64,000 nt of DNA from Nisaea sp. (GTDB taxonomy: Bacteria; Pseudomonadota; Alphaproteobacteria; Thalassobaculales; Thalassobaculaceae), in contig NZ_JAEPQA010000024.1 of the NCBI RefSeq assembly GCF_017640745.1, forward strand, positions 1 to 64,000. The letters are read 5' to 3'. The translations under genes were made by a program, and so were the position numbers. Below the pieces are notes generated by a model, which saw only the letters and a list, made by a program, of their open reading frames with translations, had not been told where the DNA came from and made no database searches. This document shows positions 27,376 to 36,327 of this stretch, piece by piece (position 1 is the first letter of the stretch; each line of letters opens with the position of its first letter).

Positions 27376-27737
27376 CGGCTCTCTCCGAGCGGCACGGTCT
27401 TGACCGCATCGAGGGTCACGCCGGATCCATCGAGGGTCACGTCAAGCCTGATGTCGTAGCTGACGAGAAGGCCCGTCCGCACCCGTTCGGCAACCGCCGC
27501 GGTCCAGCCGCCGCCCGCACCGAACTCGCCGGACATCTCGCCCGGACGAAGCGGCCGGCTGACACCGAGTTCCGCCAGAACGGACCGCGCCGCGCTCATC
27601 GCCCCCGCGCTCCGTTCCGCCTTTCCGGAGGCGAATATCCCCGCGCCAAGCGTCTCCGCCAGCAGCATGGCCACGAGCGCGATCAGCGTCAGGCCGACCA
27701 GGGTTTCAAGCAGGGAGAACCCGTCGTCCCGGTTCAT
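27372..27737 (-). CDS. gspI: Minor pseudopilin GspI
   Basis: A 121-residue pseudopilin with the leader site G|FSLLETLVGLTLIA, a hydrophobic N-terminal helix and a short globular part. Size and order (G-I-J-K) fit GspI. No gspH lies between gspG and gspI, where it is often found. The gene overlaps gspG and gspJ by four bases each. Confidence 0.83.
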   Translation of the reverse strand: MNRDDGFSLLETLVGLTLIALVAMLLAETLGAGIFASGKAERSAGAMSAARSVLAELGVSRPLRPGEMSGEFGAGGGWTAAVAERVRTGLLVSYDIRLDVTLDGSGVTLDAVKTVPLGESR

Positions 27738-28186
27738 GGTTTGTGGAGGTCGGAATCCTCGCCCTCACCGCCCGGCGCGCCATCCGCGCCGAGTGTCGAC
27801 AGGCGATAGGGCGCCTTGTTCTCGCCCGGCTGCCGGTAGAGATAGGGCCGCGACCAGGGATCCAGCGGCACCGTCTCGCTCTGCAGATAGGGACCGTTCC
27901 ACCGCTCCATGCCAGAGGGTTTCGCGACAAGCGCCCGAAGCCCCTCCTCTGTGTTTGGATAGCGCCCCGCATCGAGATGGAGCAGATCGAGCGCGGTCCC
28001 GAGATTGTCCATCTGCGCCGCCGCGACATCGCCCTTCGCCTTGCCGAGCACACCCATGACGCGGGGACCGACAAGTGCGGCGAGGAGTCCGAGAATGACC
28101 AGCACGACCAGCAGTTCAAGCAGGGTGAAGCCTTCCTCGCCCCGACGTCTGCGGCTGTCCGGTCCGGACCTTCGCTTCAGGATCAT
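27734..28186 (-). CDS. gspG: Major pseudopilin GspG
   Basis: A 150-residue major pseudopilin. The leader is basic (RRRRGEE) and cleaved at G|FTLLELLVVLVILGLLAA. The C-terminal region holds the GspG signature (DAGRYPNTEEGLRALV, then WNGPYL, DPWSRPYLY and the calcium-loop region ending ...GEGEDSD). ATG 28186 has GGAGGA about five bases ahead, which is better than the longer reading from 28222. It builds the pseudopilus shaft. Confidence 0.94.
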   Translation of the reverse strand: MILKRRSGPDSRRRRGEEGFTLLELLVVLVILGLLAALVGPRVMGVLGKAKGDVAAAQMDNLGTALDLLHLDAGRYPNTEEGLRALVAKPSGMERWNGPYLQSETVPLDPWSRPYLYRQPGENKAPYRLSTLGADGAPGGEGEDSDLHKP

Positions 28187-28208
28187 ACGCTCCTCCCCAG
28201 AGCCCCCA

Positions 28209-29234
28209 TCAGAGCAATGCATCGTTCAGGCTCGTCACGGTCAGCATCAGGGCGACGGTGACGATGGCCACGATGCCGCCCAATACTAGGATGATGACCG
28301 GCTCGATCAAAGCCGTCAGCCGCGCGAGCCGGCCACGCGCCTCCCCGCCGTGATACTCCGCCGCGCGCTCCAGCATCATATCGAGATTTCCGCTCTCCTC
28401 GCCGATCCGGATCAATTGGATCGCCGCCTCCGGGAAGCGCCCGCTTTCCGCCGCCGCCGTGGAGAGCGAACGCCCTTCCCGCACCCGGTCCGCCAGGATA
28501 TCTCCCGCCTCCCGCATCACCGCGTTCGAGAAAAGTGCCGCCGCGATGCGCAGAGCCTCCGGCAGGGAAACGCCGCGCCCGGCCAGCAAAGCAAGGCCGC
28601 GCGCCCAGCGCTCGACCTCGAGGCTTTCGAGCAGACGCCCGAAGAGAGGCAGTCGCAGCAGGGCCTCGTCGGCCTGTCGGCGTCCCGCCGGGGTAAACAG
28701 ACCGGCCAGAAGAACACCGATCAGCATCAGGCCGATCCAGCCGAAATCGCGAATGCCTTGCGAGAGCGTCAGAAGCGCCTCTGTCAGAGCCGGCATGTCC
28801 GTCCGGCCCTGGCGGAAGATCGGCTCGAAGCGGGGAATGACGAAGACCATCAGCGCCGTGATCGCCGCGAGCGCGGCGACGGTCAGGACCGCCGGATAGG
28901 TCAGCGCCGAGCGCAGCTTCTCCCGCTCCGCGTGGCGGGCCTCGTGGTGGCGGGCAAGCGCCGCGATGCCGGGGCCGAGTTCCCCGGTCTTTTCCGCAGC
29001 CGCGATGACGGCGCGGTCGAACCCGTCAAAAGGTCCGTCCAACGCCTCGATCGCCGCAGAGAGACTTTCGCCCGCCTCGATCCGTCCGGCGATTCCGGCC
29101 GCCAGCTCCGAAAGACCGGCCATCGACCGGTCCCCGGCCACCACGCGGAAAGCGCGATCCACCGGAAGACCGGCCTCAAGCAGGGTGGAAAGCTGACGGA
29201 AGAACAGCCGGAGATCACCCTGCGAAACGGCCAT
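28209..29234 (-). CDS. gspF: Type II secretion inner-membrane platform protein GspF
   Basis: A 341-residue protein with two T2SSF domains, each followed by hydrophobic helices, three membrane spans in total (near 115-145, 165-190 and 310-335). The repeated signature is seen as FFRQLSTLLEAGLPVDRAF and WARGLALLAGRGVSLPEALR. ATG 29234 follows the gspE stop by one base, so it is probably translationally coupled. About 94 extra in-frame residues upstream are a shadow of gspE. Confidence 0.93.
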   Translation of the reverse strand: MAVSQGDLRLFFRQLSTLLEAGLPVDRAFRVVAGDRSMAGLSELAAGIAGRIEAGESLSAAIEALDGPFDGFDRAVIAAAEKTGELGPGIAALARHHEARHAEREKLRSALTYPAVLTVAALAAITALMVFVIPRFEPIFRQGRTDMPALTEALLTLSQGIRDFGWIGLMLIGVLLAGLFTPAGRRQADEALLRLPLFGRLLESLEVERWARGLALLAGRGVSLPEALRIAAALFSNAVMREAGDILADRVREGRSLSTAAAESGRFPEAAIQLIRIGEESGNLDMMLERAAEYHGGEARGRLARLTALIEPVIILVLGGIVAIVTVALMLTVTSLNDALL

Positions 29235-29235
29235 T

Positions 29236-30855
29236 TCAGATCCGCGCGCCGCCGAGGACGGAAAGCACCTCTTCTGCCGTTGTCTCGCCCGCAATGAGAC
29301 GCCGGCGCGCGTCTGCCAGCATCGAGAGATCGGGGTCGAGCACCGAACGCAGCCGCCCCGCATCCGCCCGTTCGGCGATCGCGGTCTCGAGGCGGCTGTC
29401 CATCGGCATGATTTCCGAGAGAACAAGACGTCCACGATACCCTGTCTCGTGGCACCGCGCGCAGCCGACCGCGCGGCCGATTTCCGTTCCGGGCTCAAGC
29501 CCGAGACGTTCAGCAACCGAGGCCTCTGACGGTTCCATCGTCCTGCAGTCGGGACAGAGCCGGCGGACGAGACGCTGCGCCAGAATGGCTCTCAGCGACG
29601 CGCTCAGGAGATAGGGTTCGATCCCCATATCCATCAGCCGCGCCGCGGCGCCCGGCGCATCGTTGGTGTGCAGCGTGGAGAGCACGAGATGCCCGGTCAA
29701 AGCCGCCTGCACAGCAAGCCGAGCCGTCTCCTCGTCGCGGATCTCGCCGACCATGATGATGTCCGGATCGTGCCGGAGAACGGAGCGCAGGAGGTTGGCG
29801 AAGCCAAGGCCGATGCGCGGATTGACCTGGATCTGGTTCACCCCGTCGAGCCGGTACTCGATCGGATCCTCCAATGTGACGATCTTGCGCTCGGCGAGGT
29901 TGAGCCGGCGCAGGGCCGCGTAAAGCGTCGTGGTCTTGCCGCTGCCGGTCGGGCCGGTCGCCAGCACCATGCCGTGGGGCGCCGAAAGCACATCAGTCAG
30001 GGCAGACGCCACCGGCCCGGCGAGACCGAGACTCTCGATATCGGTCGGGCCGCGCTCCGGATCGAGCAGGCGAAGAACGATGCTTTCCCCGTTCAGCGTC
30101 GGCGCAGTCGAGACCCGGATATCGATTTTCCGGCCCGCCACGTTCATGCTCGCCCGCCCGTCCTGCGGCAGCCGTTTCTCGGCGATGTTGAGTCCGGCGA
30201 GCACCTTGATCCGGCCGATCAGCATATCTGTCAGATAGGCGGGCGGGCGGGCACCGAGTTCCATCAGCCTCCCGTCGATACGGTAGCGAAGGCGAAGTCC
30301 TCCCGCCGCGGGTTCAAGATGCAGGTCGGAGGCGCGGTTCGAAATCGCGGTACGAACCAGATCCTCCAGCAGCCGGACGGCCGGTCCATCCTCGGCGGGC
30401 GTCCGGGCCGCGGCCTCGCCGCCCCGCACGGATACGCCATCCCCGCTCTTGCCGTAGAGACGGTCGAAGGCCCGGTCGAGATCCGAGGGACTTGCGACCT
30501 CAAGACAGATTTCCTTGCCGACGAGCAAACCCATCGCCTGCACAGCGTCGCGGTCGAGCGGATCCGCCATGGCGAGGGTCAGGCTGCCCGCATCCTCCGC
30601 AACCGGCAGAACTCGGGACTGCCGGAGAAAAGACAGTGTCGCCCCGCCGGCGGCAAGAGGTGCCGCGGGAAAGCGCTCCGGTCCGGCGAACGGAATGTTC
30701 AGATAGGCGGCGAGGGCCTCAGCCATTTCGGCCTCGCCGACGAGACCGGCGGAGACCAGAGCCCGGTCCGGACGCCCGGGGGCCGGGGGATCGCCATCCG
30801 GAACGTCGTGCCCGCGTTCGCGCAGTAGGTCCCGCAATCCTGTATAGTCGATCAT
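29236..30855 (-). CDS. gspE: Type II secretion traffic ATPase GspE
   Basis: A 539-residue secretion ATPase. An N1E/MshEN-like N-terminal domain (about 1-130) precedes the catalytic core with Walker A GPTGSGKTTTLY, the aspartate box ITLEDPIEYR-like segment, Walker B (IIMVGEIRDEETA) and the histidine box (TLHTNDAPGA). A tetracysteine zinc site follows (CPDC and CARC). ATG 30855 is chosen because the upstream extension is not conserved-looking. This is the first gene of the gsp operon and diverges from the adenylate cyclase across 153 bp that must hold both promoters. Confidence 0.96.
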   Translation of the reverse strand: MIDYTGLRDLLRERGHDVPDGDPPAPGRPDRALVSAGLVGEAEMAEALAAYLNIPFAGPERFPAAPLAAGGATLSFLRQSRVLPVAEDAGSLTLAMADPLDRDAVQAMGLLVGKEICLEVASPSDLDRAFDRLYGKSGDGVSVRGGEAAARTPAEDGPAVRLLEDLVRTAISNRASDLHLEPAAGGLRLRYRIDGRLMELGARPPAYLTDMLIGRIKVLAGLNIAEKRLPQDGRASMNVAGRKIDIRVSTAPTLNGESIVLRLLDPERGPTDIESLGLAGPVASALTDVLSAPHGMVLATGPTGSGKTTTLYAALRRLNLAERKIVTLEDPIEYRLDGVNQIQVNPRIGLGFANLLRSVLRHDPDIIMVGEIRDEETARLAVQAALTGHLVLSTLHTNDAPGAAARLMDMGIEPYLLSASLRAILAQRLVRRLCPDCRTMEPSEASVAERLGLEPGTEIGRAVGCARCHETGYRGRLVLSEIMPMDSRLETAIAERADAGRLRSVLDPDLSMLADARRRLIAGETTAEEVLSVLGGARI

Positions 30856-31008
30856 CGTCGGCTCTCGCGAAAGACTGGGCCGGACTCTACGCTGCAGAAC
30901 CGCGTCCCGCAATCGCCCCGGCGCCGCAAAAGCGTCGGGAATCAGTATTCTAGCGGCAGCAGCCGTGGCAGACTGTCTGCTCGGCGTGGTTCCGACGGGC
31001 GGAGAGGC

Positions 31009-33258
31009 ATGAGATTTCTGGGCGGTAAGAAACTGCAGATCCTGTTCCCTGCCGTGGTCCTGTTTCTTGCCGTTGCCTTCCGCATAGCCGACCCGATCCT
31101 GCTGGAAGAGTTCCGTCTCCGCATCTTCGACAACTACCAGCGCCTATCGCCGCGACTTTATCAGGACGTGCCCGTGGTGGTGGTGGATCTGGACGAGGAG
31201 ACCATGAAACGGCACGGTCAATGGCCGTGGCCGCGCACGAGGATCGCCGAGCTGGTACAGCGTCTGAGCGATCACGGCGCGGCGCTGGTCGCCTTCGACA
31301 TCGTGTTCTCGGAACCCGACAGGACATCTCCGGCCCGACTGCTCGCGGAACTGGCCGGCCGGGATAGTTCCGGCAGGATCTCGGCGCTGATCCGGGAGAG
31401 CGGCACGCTCGACCACGACGCCCTGCTCGCCGAGACCATGGCGTCGGTCCCGGCGGCGACCGTTTCAGGTTTTATCCTGACGCAGCAGGACATCGGGGCA
31501 ACACCTCCGGTCAAAGCAGGCTTTGCGACCACCGGCGACGATCCGCTCCAGTTTCTCACGCAATTTGCAGGCGCCACGCCGAACCTGCCGGAGATCGACG
31601 AGGCGGCATCCGGCATCGGCAGTCTGAATGCCTTCACCGACAGCGACGGCGTGGTACGGCGCGTGCCGATGTTCGTCGCACATAAGGGCAGGCTGTACCC
31701 GTCCCTCTCGGCCGAGATTCTCCGGGTCGCCCAGGGCGCCTCGACCTTCGTCGTGAAATCCTCCGGCGCCAGTGGCCAGGAGGCGTTCGGCGAGGCGACC
31801 GGGATCGTCGAGGTCAAGGTCGGCCAGATCGTCCTGCCGACGGACAAGGGCGGACGAGTCCTGCTGCACGATACCGGGCCGGTGCCGGATCGCTCGCTTG
31901 CCGCCTGGAAGGTCTTCGAGGCGACGGAGCCCCTGCCGCGACTCGAAGGTGCGATCGCGATCATCGGCACCAGCGCCGTCGGCCTGAAGGACCAGCAGAC
32001 CACGCCGCTCGATCCCAACGCGGCGGGAGTCACCGTCCACGCGCAGGTGATCGAACAGGCTTTCTTCGGCGACTTCCTGCTCCGCCCGGACTGGGCCGAC
32101 GGAGCAGAAATCCTGCTGCTGCTGTTCCTCGGCGGCCTGATCATCCTGATCTTCGCCCTGCCGCAGATCGCGACCCTGCCGGCGACGCTGTTCAGCCTCG
32201 GCATCGTCGGCGCCGGCGTCGCCGCAAGCTGGTACGCCTATACCGACCATGCCCTTCTGCTCGACCCGATCTATCCCGGCATCATGGGGATCGCGGTCTA
32301 TACCAGCGCCTCGCTCCTGCGCTTCGTCTCGACCGAGCGCGAGCGCAAGCAGATCCGCACCGCCTTCGGCCAGTATATGGCGCCCGCCCTGATCGAGCGC
32401 CTGGCACAGGATCCGGGCCAGCTCCGGCTCGGCGGCGAGATCCGGCCCCTGACCTTGCTCTTCTGCGACATCCGCGGTTTCACGACGATCTCGGAAAAGC
32501 TGAACGCGGAGGAACTGACCCACCTGATCAACCGCTTCCTGACGCCAATGACCAACATCATCATGAGCCGGCAGGGCACGATCGACAAATATATGGGCGA
32601 CTGCATCATGGCCTTCTGGAACGCGCCTCTGGACGTGCCGGACCATGGCCGGCAGGGCGTTGATTCCGCCCTCGCGATGCGCGAACGGCTGGTGCTGCTG
32701 AATTCGGAACTGAAGCTCGAGGCGGCGGCGAGGCGCCAGCCGGATATCGAGATCGGCATCGGCATCGGGCTCAATACCGGCGAAGCCTGTGTCGGCAATG
32801 TCGGCTCCGACCAGCGCTTCGACTATTCCGCACTCGGCGACAGTGTGAACCTCGCCTCGCGTCTGGAAGGCCAATGCAAGACCTACGGCGTCGAGATCGT
32901 CGTCAGCGAAAGCACGAAAGACGAGGTCAAGGACTACGCAGTGCTGGAACTCGATCTGATCACCGTGAAGGGCAAGACGGTCCCGATCCGGATCTTCACC
33001 GTGCTCGGCGATTCCGGGAAAGCCGCCGATCCCGCCTTCCAGGCGCTTGCGGATGAGAACGCGGCCATGATCGACGCCTTCCGGGCGCAGCGCTGGGACG
33101 ATGCGGCGGAGCATTTGGCGGCCGCCCGACAACGCGCCGGCGGGCTCCGGGAAAGGCTGGACGAATTCTACGATCTCTACGAGGCGCGGATCGCCAGCTT
33201 CAGGATGGATCCGCCACCGGCGGACTGGGACGGGGTTTACGTCTCGCGCGAGAAATGA
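31009..33258 (+). CDS. CHASE2-domain class III adenylate/guanylate cyclase
   Basis: A 749-residue membrane signalling enzyme. After an N-terminal membrane helix comes a periplasmic CHASE2 sensor (about 35-345, core DVPVVVVDLDEETMKRHGQWPWPR and IIGTSAVGLKDQQTTP), then three membrane helices (about 360-445) and a class III cyclase domain (about 475-650). Metal aspartates are present in FCDIRGFTT and DKYMGDCIMAF, and the transition-state Asn/Arg are in LGDSVNLASRLEG. GGAGAG lies just before ATG 31009. It is expected to make cAMP in response to an unknown envelope signal, and could feed the cNMP domains of the electron-transfer operon (inference). Confidence 0.92.
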   Translation: MRFLGGKKLQILFPAVVLFLAVAFRIADPILLEEFRLRIFDNYQRLSPRLYQDVPVVVVDLDEETMKRHGQWPWPRTRIAELVQRLSDHGAALVAFDIVFSEPDRTSPARLLAELAGRDSSGRISALIRESGTLDHDALLAETMASVPAATVSGFILTQQDIGATPPVKAGFATTGDDPLQFLTQFAGATPNLPEIDEAASGIGSLNAFTDSDGVVRRVPMFVAHKGRLYPSLSAEILRVAQGASTFVVKSSGASGQEAFGEATGIVEVKVGQIVLPTDKGGRVLLHDTGPVPDRSLAAWKVFEATEPLPRLEGAIAIIGTSAVGLKDQQTTPLDPNAAGVTVHAQVIEQAFFGDFLLRPDWADGAEILLLLFLGGLIILIFALPQIATLPATLFSLGIVGAGVAASWYAYTDHALLLDPIYPGIMGIAVYTSASLLRFVSTERERKQIRTAFGQYMAPALIERLAQDPGQLRLGGEIRPLTLLFCDIRGFTTISEKLNAEELTHLINRFLTPMTNIIMSRQGTIDKYMGDCIMAFWNAPLDVPDHGRQGVDSALAMRERLVLLNSELKLEAAARRQPDIEIGIGIGLNTGEACVGNVGSDQRFDYSALGDSVNLASRLEGQCKTYGVEIVVSESTKDEVKDYAVLELDLITVKGKTVPIRIFTVLGDSGKAADPAFQALADENAAMIDAFRAQRWDDAAEHLAAARQRAGGLRERLDEFYDLYEARIASFRMDPPPADWDGVYVSREK

Positions 33259-33307
33259 TGGCGCGCTATAGAAGCCGTCCGTCCTGACCGATCCGAAGAG
33301 CCAGCCA

Positions 33308-33763
33308 ATGTCCCTGACCTTCCGCCGCGCCAGCGAAGCCGATCTCCCGGCCATCATCGCCATGCTCGCCGACGACGACCTCGGCAGACAGCGCGAGGAT
33401 ACCAGCGTTCCGGTCGCGGACTGCTATCGGGAGGCCTTCTCGGCAATCGACAAGGACAGTAACCAGTTGCTCGCCGTCGCCGAACGCGGGGGCGAGATTG
33501 TCGGAACCCTGCAGCTGACCTTCCTGCCGGGCCTCTCGCATCAGGGCCTCTGGCGCGGCCAGATCGAGTCGGTGCGGGTATCCTCGAGCACGCGGGGCGG
33601 CGGTATCGGCCGCAAGTTGCTCGAATGGGCGATCGCGACCTGCAGGGAGCGCGGCTGCCGCATCATCCAGCTGACCAGCGACAAGAGCCGGACCGACGCG
33701 ATCCGGTTCTACGAGAGCCTCGGTTTCACGGCGAGCCACGAAGGCTTCAAGCTGAAGCTCTAG
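33308..33763 (+). CDS. GNAT family N-acetyltransferase
   Basis: A 151-residue GNAT acetyltransferase. The acetyl-CoA pyrophosphate loop is seen as VSSSTRGGGIGRKLLEWA (R-x-x-G-x-G type), followed by the usual RIIQLTSDKSRTDAIRFYESLGF motif near the C-terminus. The family transfers acetyl from acetyl-CoA to an amine; the substrate is unknown. It lies 49 bp after the cyclase, possibly co-transcribed, and its stop overlaps the convergent methyltransferase gene by four bases. Confidence 0.87.
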   Translation: MSLTFRRASEADLPAIIAMLADDDLGRQREDTSVPVADCYREAFSAIDKDSNQLLAVAERGGEIVGTLQLTFLPGLSHQGLWRGQIESVRVSSSTRGGGIGRKLLEWAIATCRERGCRIIQLTSDKSRTDAIRFYESLGFTASHEGFKLKL

Positions 33764-35001
33764 CCCCGCGGCAGGCAATAGAGGATCGACTCGTACCGCG
33801 TCATCGAATAGCTCCCGAAGCGGAACTCGTAATTCTCGCACATGGCCATCATTTGCAGCGGCATTTCCCAGAGATGCCGGGTCGCGTGATAGACGCTGAG
33901 CGCGATCTGCGGGCGGTAGCGGGCGACGATCTCCGGTAGGTCGTCGATCAGCATTTCCTCCGCGCCCTCGACGTCGAATTTCATCAGGTCGATCCGCTCG
34001 GGCGCGATCTCTCCAATCAGGGTAGAAAGCTTGCGCGTCGGATAGACAGGGAGGGGCTTACCGCTCCGCGCCTTCGCCTCGGCCTTCATGGCATGAGCAT
34101 GCGAAGCGGCCTGGCCATCGTCGTACTGGAGAAAGTCCGTCTCCCCGTCCTGGTCAGTGACGCAATAGGGAAACAGCTCGACGAGCCCCTCATATTGGTC
34201 GATCGCATCGCGGACATAGCGGCTGAGATAGGTATGGCCGAGCGGGTCTATATTGATCAGACGCCCTTCCCCGTGCATCAGGGCCGCGAAACCCGGTATT
34301 TCGAATCCGTCGAACACGCCGAAATTCAGCACCGTGTCGCCCGGCGAGATCCGGACATGCTCGAAATACTGCTGCCCTCGCAGCATGGTGCCGACGAAGG
34401 CATCGAGCCGCGCGTGTGGCGGATCCCGCAGAACGGACAGATAGGCGCTCCGGCTCCGTTCGTTGGCGAGCGCATCGTGGACCCGGCGGATGTCGCCGGC
34501 GCCCTGTTTGAGACGATTGGGCTCGTGTACAGACGGATAGAGCGTGGAAGAGATCCCGATACGGCCACCTTCGAGCTTCGCGATGCCCTCGCGCATCAGG
34601 ATCGTAGTTGCCATGTCCTGTGGCAGGTGAACCCTATCCGGACCGTCCGATACGTCGACGAGATCGGACATTTCGTTCAGGAACCGGGAAAAGCCGCTGG
34701 ATGGGCAATCGACCGCCAGCGGCAGGACCATGACTTGTTCGGCAGACCAACCGGCCCCGGAAAGCCGGCGCGCCCGCTCCTCCCAGTCCGCATCTGTGAT
34801 CAAGACGAAGCCCGCTCCCTGCGGCGCGGGAAGCTCCTGGTCCGGTCCGATCACGCCAAGGCAATCGGCCCCCGGGCGGAGCCGCGCGACGAGCCGGACC
34901 AGCTTCTGTGTCAGGGCATCGGCGCCATAGACCCAATAGGGCTTCACAGGCAGGTGGATCGGATGGGAGACGGCCCTGTAGGCAGCGCTCGAATATGACA
35001 T
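33760..35001 (-). CDS. FkbM family methyltransferase
   Basis: A 413-residue protein whose C-terminal half is an FkbM-type SAM-dependent methyltransferase: DTVLNFGVFDGFEIPGF as motif I, a later LINIDPLG acidic loop, and the diagnostic IDLMKFDVEGAEEMLI. The N-terminal 170 residues do not match a domain I know and may be a second nucleotide-binding fold. ATG 35001 has AAGG six bases ahead. Such enzymes often O-methylate sugars of glycans or polyketides; no glycan cluster surrounds it, so the substrate is open. Confidence 0.82.
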   Translation of the reverse strand: MSYSSAAYRAVSHPIHLPVKPYWVYGADALTQKLVRLVARLRPGADCLGVIGPDQELPAPQGAGFVLITDADWEERARRLSGAGWSAEQVMVLPLAVDCPSSGFSRFLNEMSDLVDVSDGPDRVHLPQDMATTILMREGIAKLEGGRIGISSTLYPSVHEPNRLKQGAGDIRRVHDALANERSRSAYLSVLRDPPHARLDAFVGTMLRGQQYFEHVRISPGDTVLNFGVFDGFEIPGFAALMHGEGRLINIDPLGHTYLSRYVRDAIDQYEGLVELFPYCVTDQDGETDFLQYDDGQAASHAHAMKAEAKARSGKPLPVYPTRKLSTLIGEIAPERIDLMKFDVEGAEEMLIDDLPEIVARYRPQIALSVYHATRHLWEMPLQMMAMCENYEFRFGSYSMTRYESILYCLPRG

Positions 35002-35080
35002 GGCGCCTTGGTTCCAGATTTCGGGGGGCTTGTAAATAGATCCGACACGCCGACATGCGGGTGATTCCGAGAATTCCGGC

Positions 35081-35112
35081 AAAAACGAAAGCGGCCTCCG
35101 GAGAGGCCGCTT
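35081..35112 (-). terminator. Rho-independent terminator after the SDR gene
   Basis: A perfect ten-base stem, AAGCGGCCTC with GAGGCCGCTT and a CGGA loop (35089-35112), is followed on the minus strand by TTCGTTTTTG. It lies 22 bases downstream of the SDR stop and separates it from the FkbM gene. Confidence 0.85.
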
Positions 35113-35133
35113 CCACGAGGTTCATGGTAAGTT

Positions 35134-35901
35134 TCAGCGGTAGGTCTGGCCGCCGTCGAGATCGACCACGATTCCGGTCGCCCAGCCGGCACGCGGCGAG
35201 CAAAGGAAGGTCACGACGTCGGCGATCTCCTCAACCGTCGCGGCCCGTCCGAGCGGCTGGCCCGCCAGGAAATCCTGCCAGCGGCTCTCGTCGCCCTTTT
35301 CCGCCGATGCCTTGGTCTTCAACAGGGTGACGAGCCGGTCGGTCGCGACCAGACCCGGATTGACCCCGAGTACCCGCATGCCGTCGGCGAGCGCGTTCGA
35401 CCCCATCGCCTTGGTGAAGGCATTGAGCGAGGCATTGCCCGCCGTTCCCGCTATGTATTTCGGATCCAGCTTCACGCCGGCGAGGCCGATGACGTTGAAG
35501 ATCACGCCGCCGCCCTTCGCCTTCATCATAGGATAAAAGGCGCGGGCCATGTTGATGTAGCCGAACACCTTCAGATCCCAGGCCTGACGCCAGGTCGCCT
35601 CGTCGATCGCCTGCAGGTCGCCGCCCGGGATCGCACCCGCGTTATTGACGACAATATCCGGCACCGGAACGGCCTCGCTGAGCCGCTCGACGGCGCCTGG
35701 CGCGGAGAGATCCAGCGGATGGATCGCGCAGTCCGCGCCCGCACTGGCCAGCAGGTCCCGCGCCTGTTCCAGCCGGTCCTTGTCGCGGGCAACGAGATCG
35801 AGAGTACAGCCCTCAGCCGCAAACGCGCGCGCACATCCGAGGCCGATGCCTTTCGACGCGCCCGTCACCAGGACGCGCTTGCCTTTCAGTCCGAGATCCA
35901 T
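35134..35901 (-). CDS. Short-chain dehydrogenase/reductase family protein with degenerate active site
   Basis: A 255-residue SDR fold protein. The cofactor site is intact (TGASKGIG near residue 13, NNAG near 88), and the C-terminal VVDLDGGQTYR is typical. The catalytic region is not: where SDRs have Ser, and Tyr-x3-Lys, this protein reads NVIGLAG and then GTAGNASL, so Ser, Tyr and Lys appear replaced by Ile/Gly, Gly and Asn. Either it uses a different chemistry or it is a binding protein. It is monocistronic with a strong terminator. Confidence 0.85.
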   Translation of the reverse strand: MDLGLKGKRVLVTGASKGIGLGCARAFAAEGCTLDLVARDKDRLEQARDLLASAGADCAIHPLDLSAPGAVERLSEAVPVPDIVVNNAGAIPGGDLQAIDEATWRQAWDLKVFGYINMARAFYPMMKAKGGGVIFNVIGLAGVKLDPKYIAGTAGNASLNAFTKAMGSNALADGMRVLGVNPGLVATDRLVTLLKTKASAEKGDESRWQDFLAGQPLGRAATVEEIADVVTFLCSPRAGWATGIVVDLDGGQTYR

Positions 35902-36327
35902 CCCTTTGCTCCCTTGTTTATTAGCGCCATGATTTTACTGGATTGGTAGCACCGGCATGCGGAGCGCGCAAAGCAGGGAAACTTGCTATGCAAGGTGATT
36001 CGCCCCCATCCGGTTGACCCGCGGTCCGTTCGGAGTCACGCTTTCTTCGTCCCATCCGGACAAGGCGAAACCCAAAGAGGGAGATCGTTACGCGATGGAA
36101 CCACCGATGCAGGAAGCGCGTCTCTGACGAAGGGACGCGACGGCAACGAGGCGGCCCGGGCCGCCGGTAAGTCCGCAGAAATATGAAAAGCAGAGAGCCT
36201 TGGGCTCGACAGTCTGTCTTATGCAACAGACGTTAAAAAATGCTATGCCCCACCTGACGCAGACGCGCGGTGGGGCTTTGCATTTCGGCCCTCCGCCGTC
36301 GCCCGCACGGAACGGAAACCGGCATCG
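35902..36327. other. 426-bp intergenic region, structured; possible small RNA
   Basis: No convincing ORF is present here. The region contains a hairpin (CGCGTC with GACGCG, about 36114-36137), a perfect 16-bp palindrome GGCGGCCCGGGCCGCC (36150-36165) and a strong stem-loop at 36247-36276. The nonamer CCCATCCGG occurs twice near 36005 and 36051. It must also hold the promoters of the divergent SDR and exonuclease genes. I could not match it to a known RNA family by eye. Confidence 0.4.
36247..36283 (+). terminator. Stem-loop, probable terminator upstream of the exonuclease gene
   Basis: GCCCCACC (36247-36254) pairs perfectly with GGTGGGGC (36269-36276) around a 14-base loop and is followed by TTTGCATTT. 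It lies 45 bp before the exonuclease ATG and after no recognised gene, so it may end a small RNA or act as a leader element. Confidence 0.45.

Noticed and set aside
36150-36165. GGCGGCCCGGGCCGCC as a specific operator
   Set aside because: A GC-only palindrome is easily expected in such a high-GC genome. I keep it only as part of the structured intergenic region.
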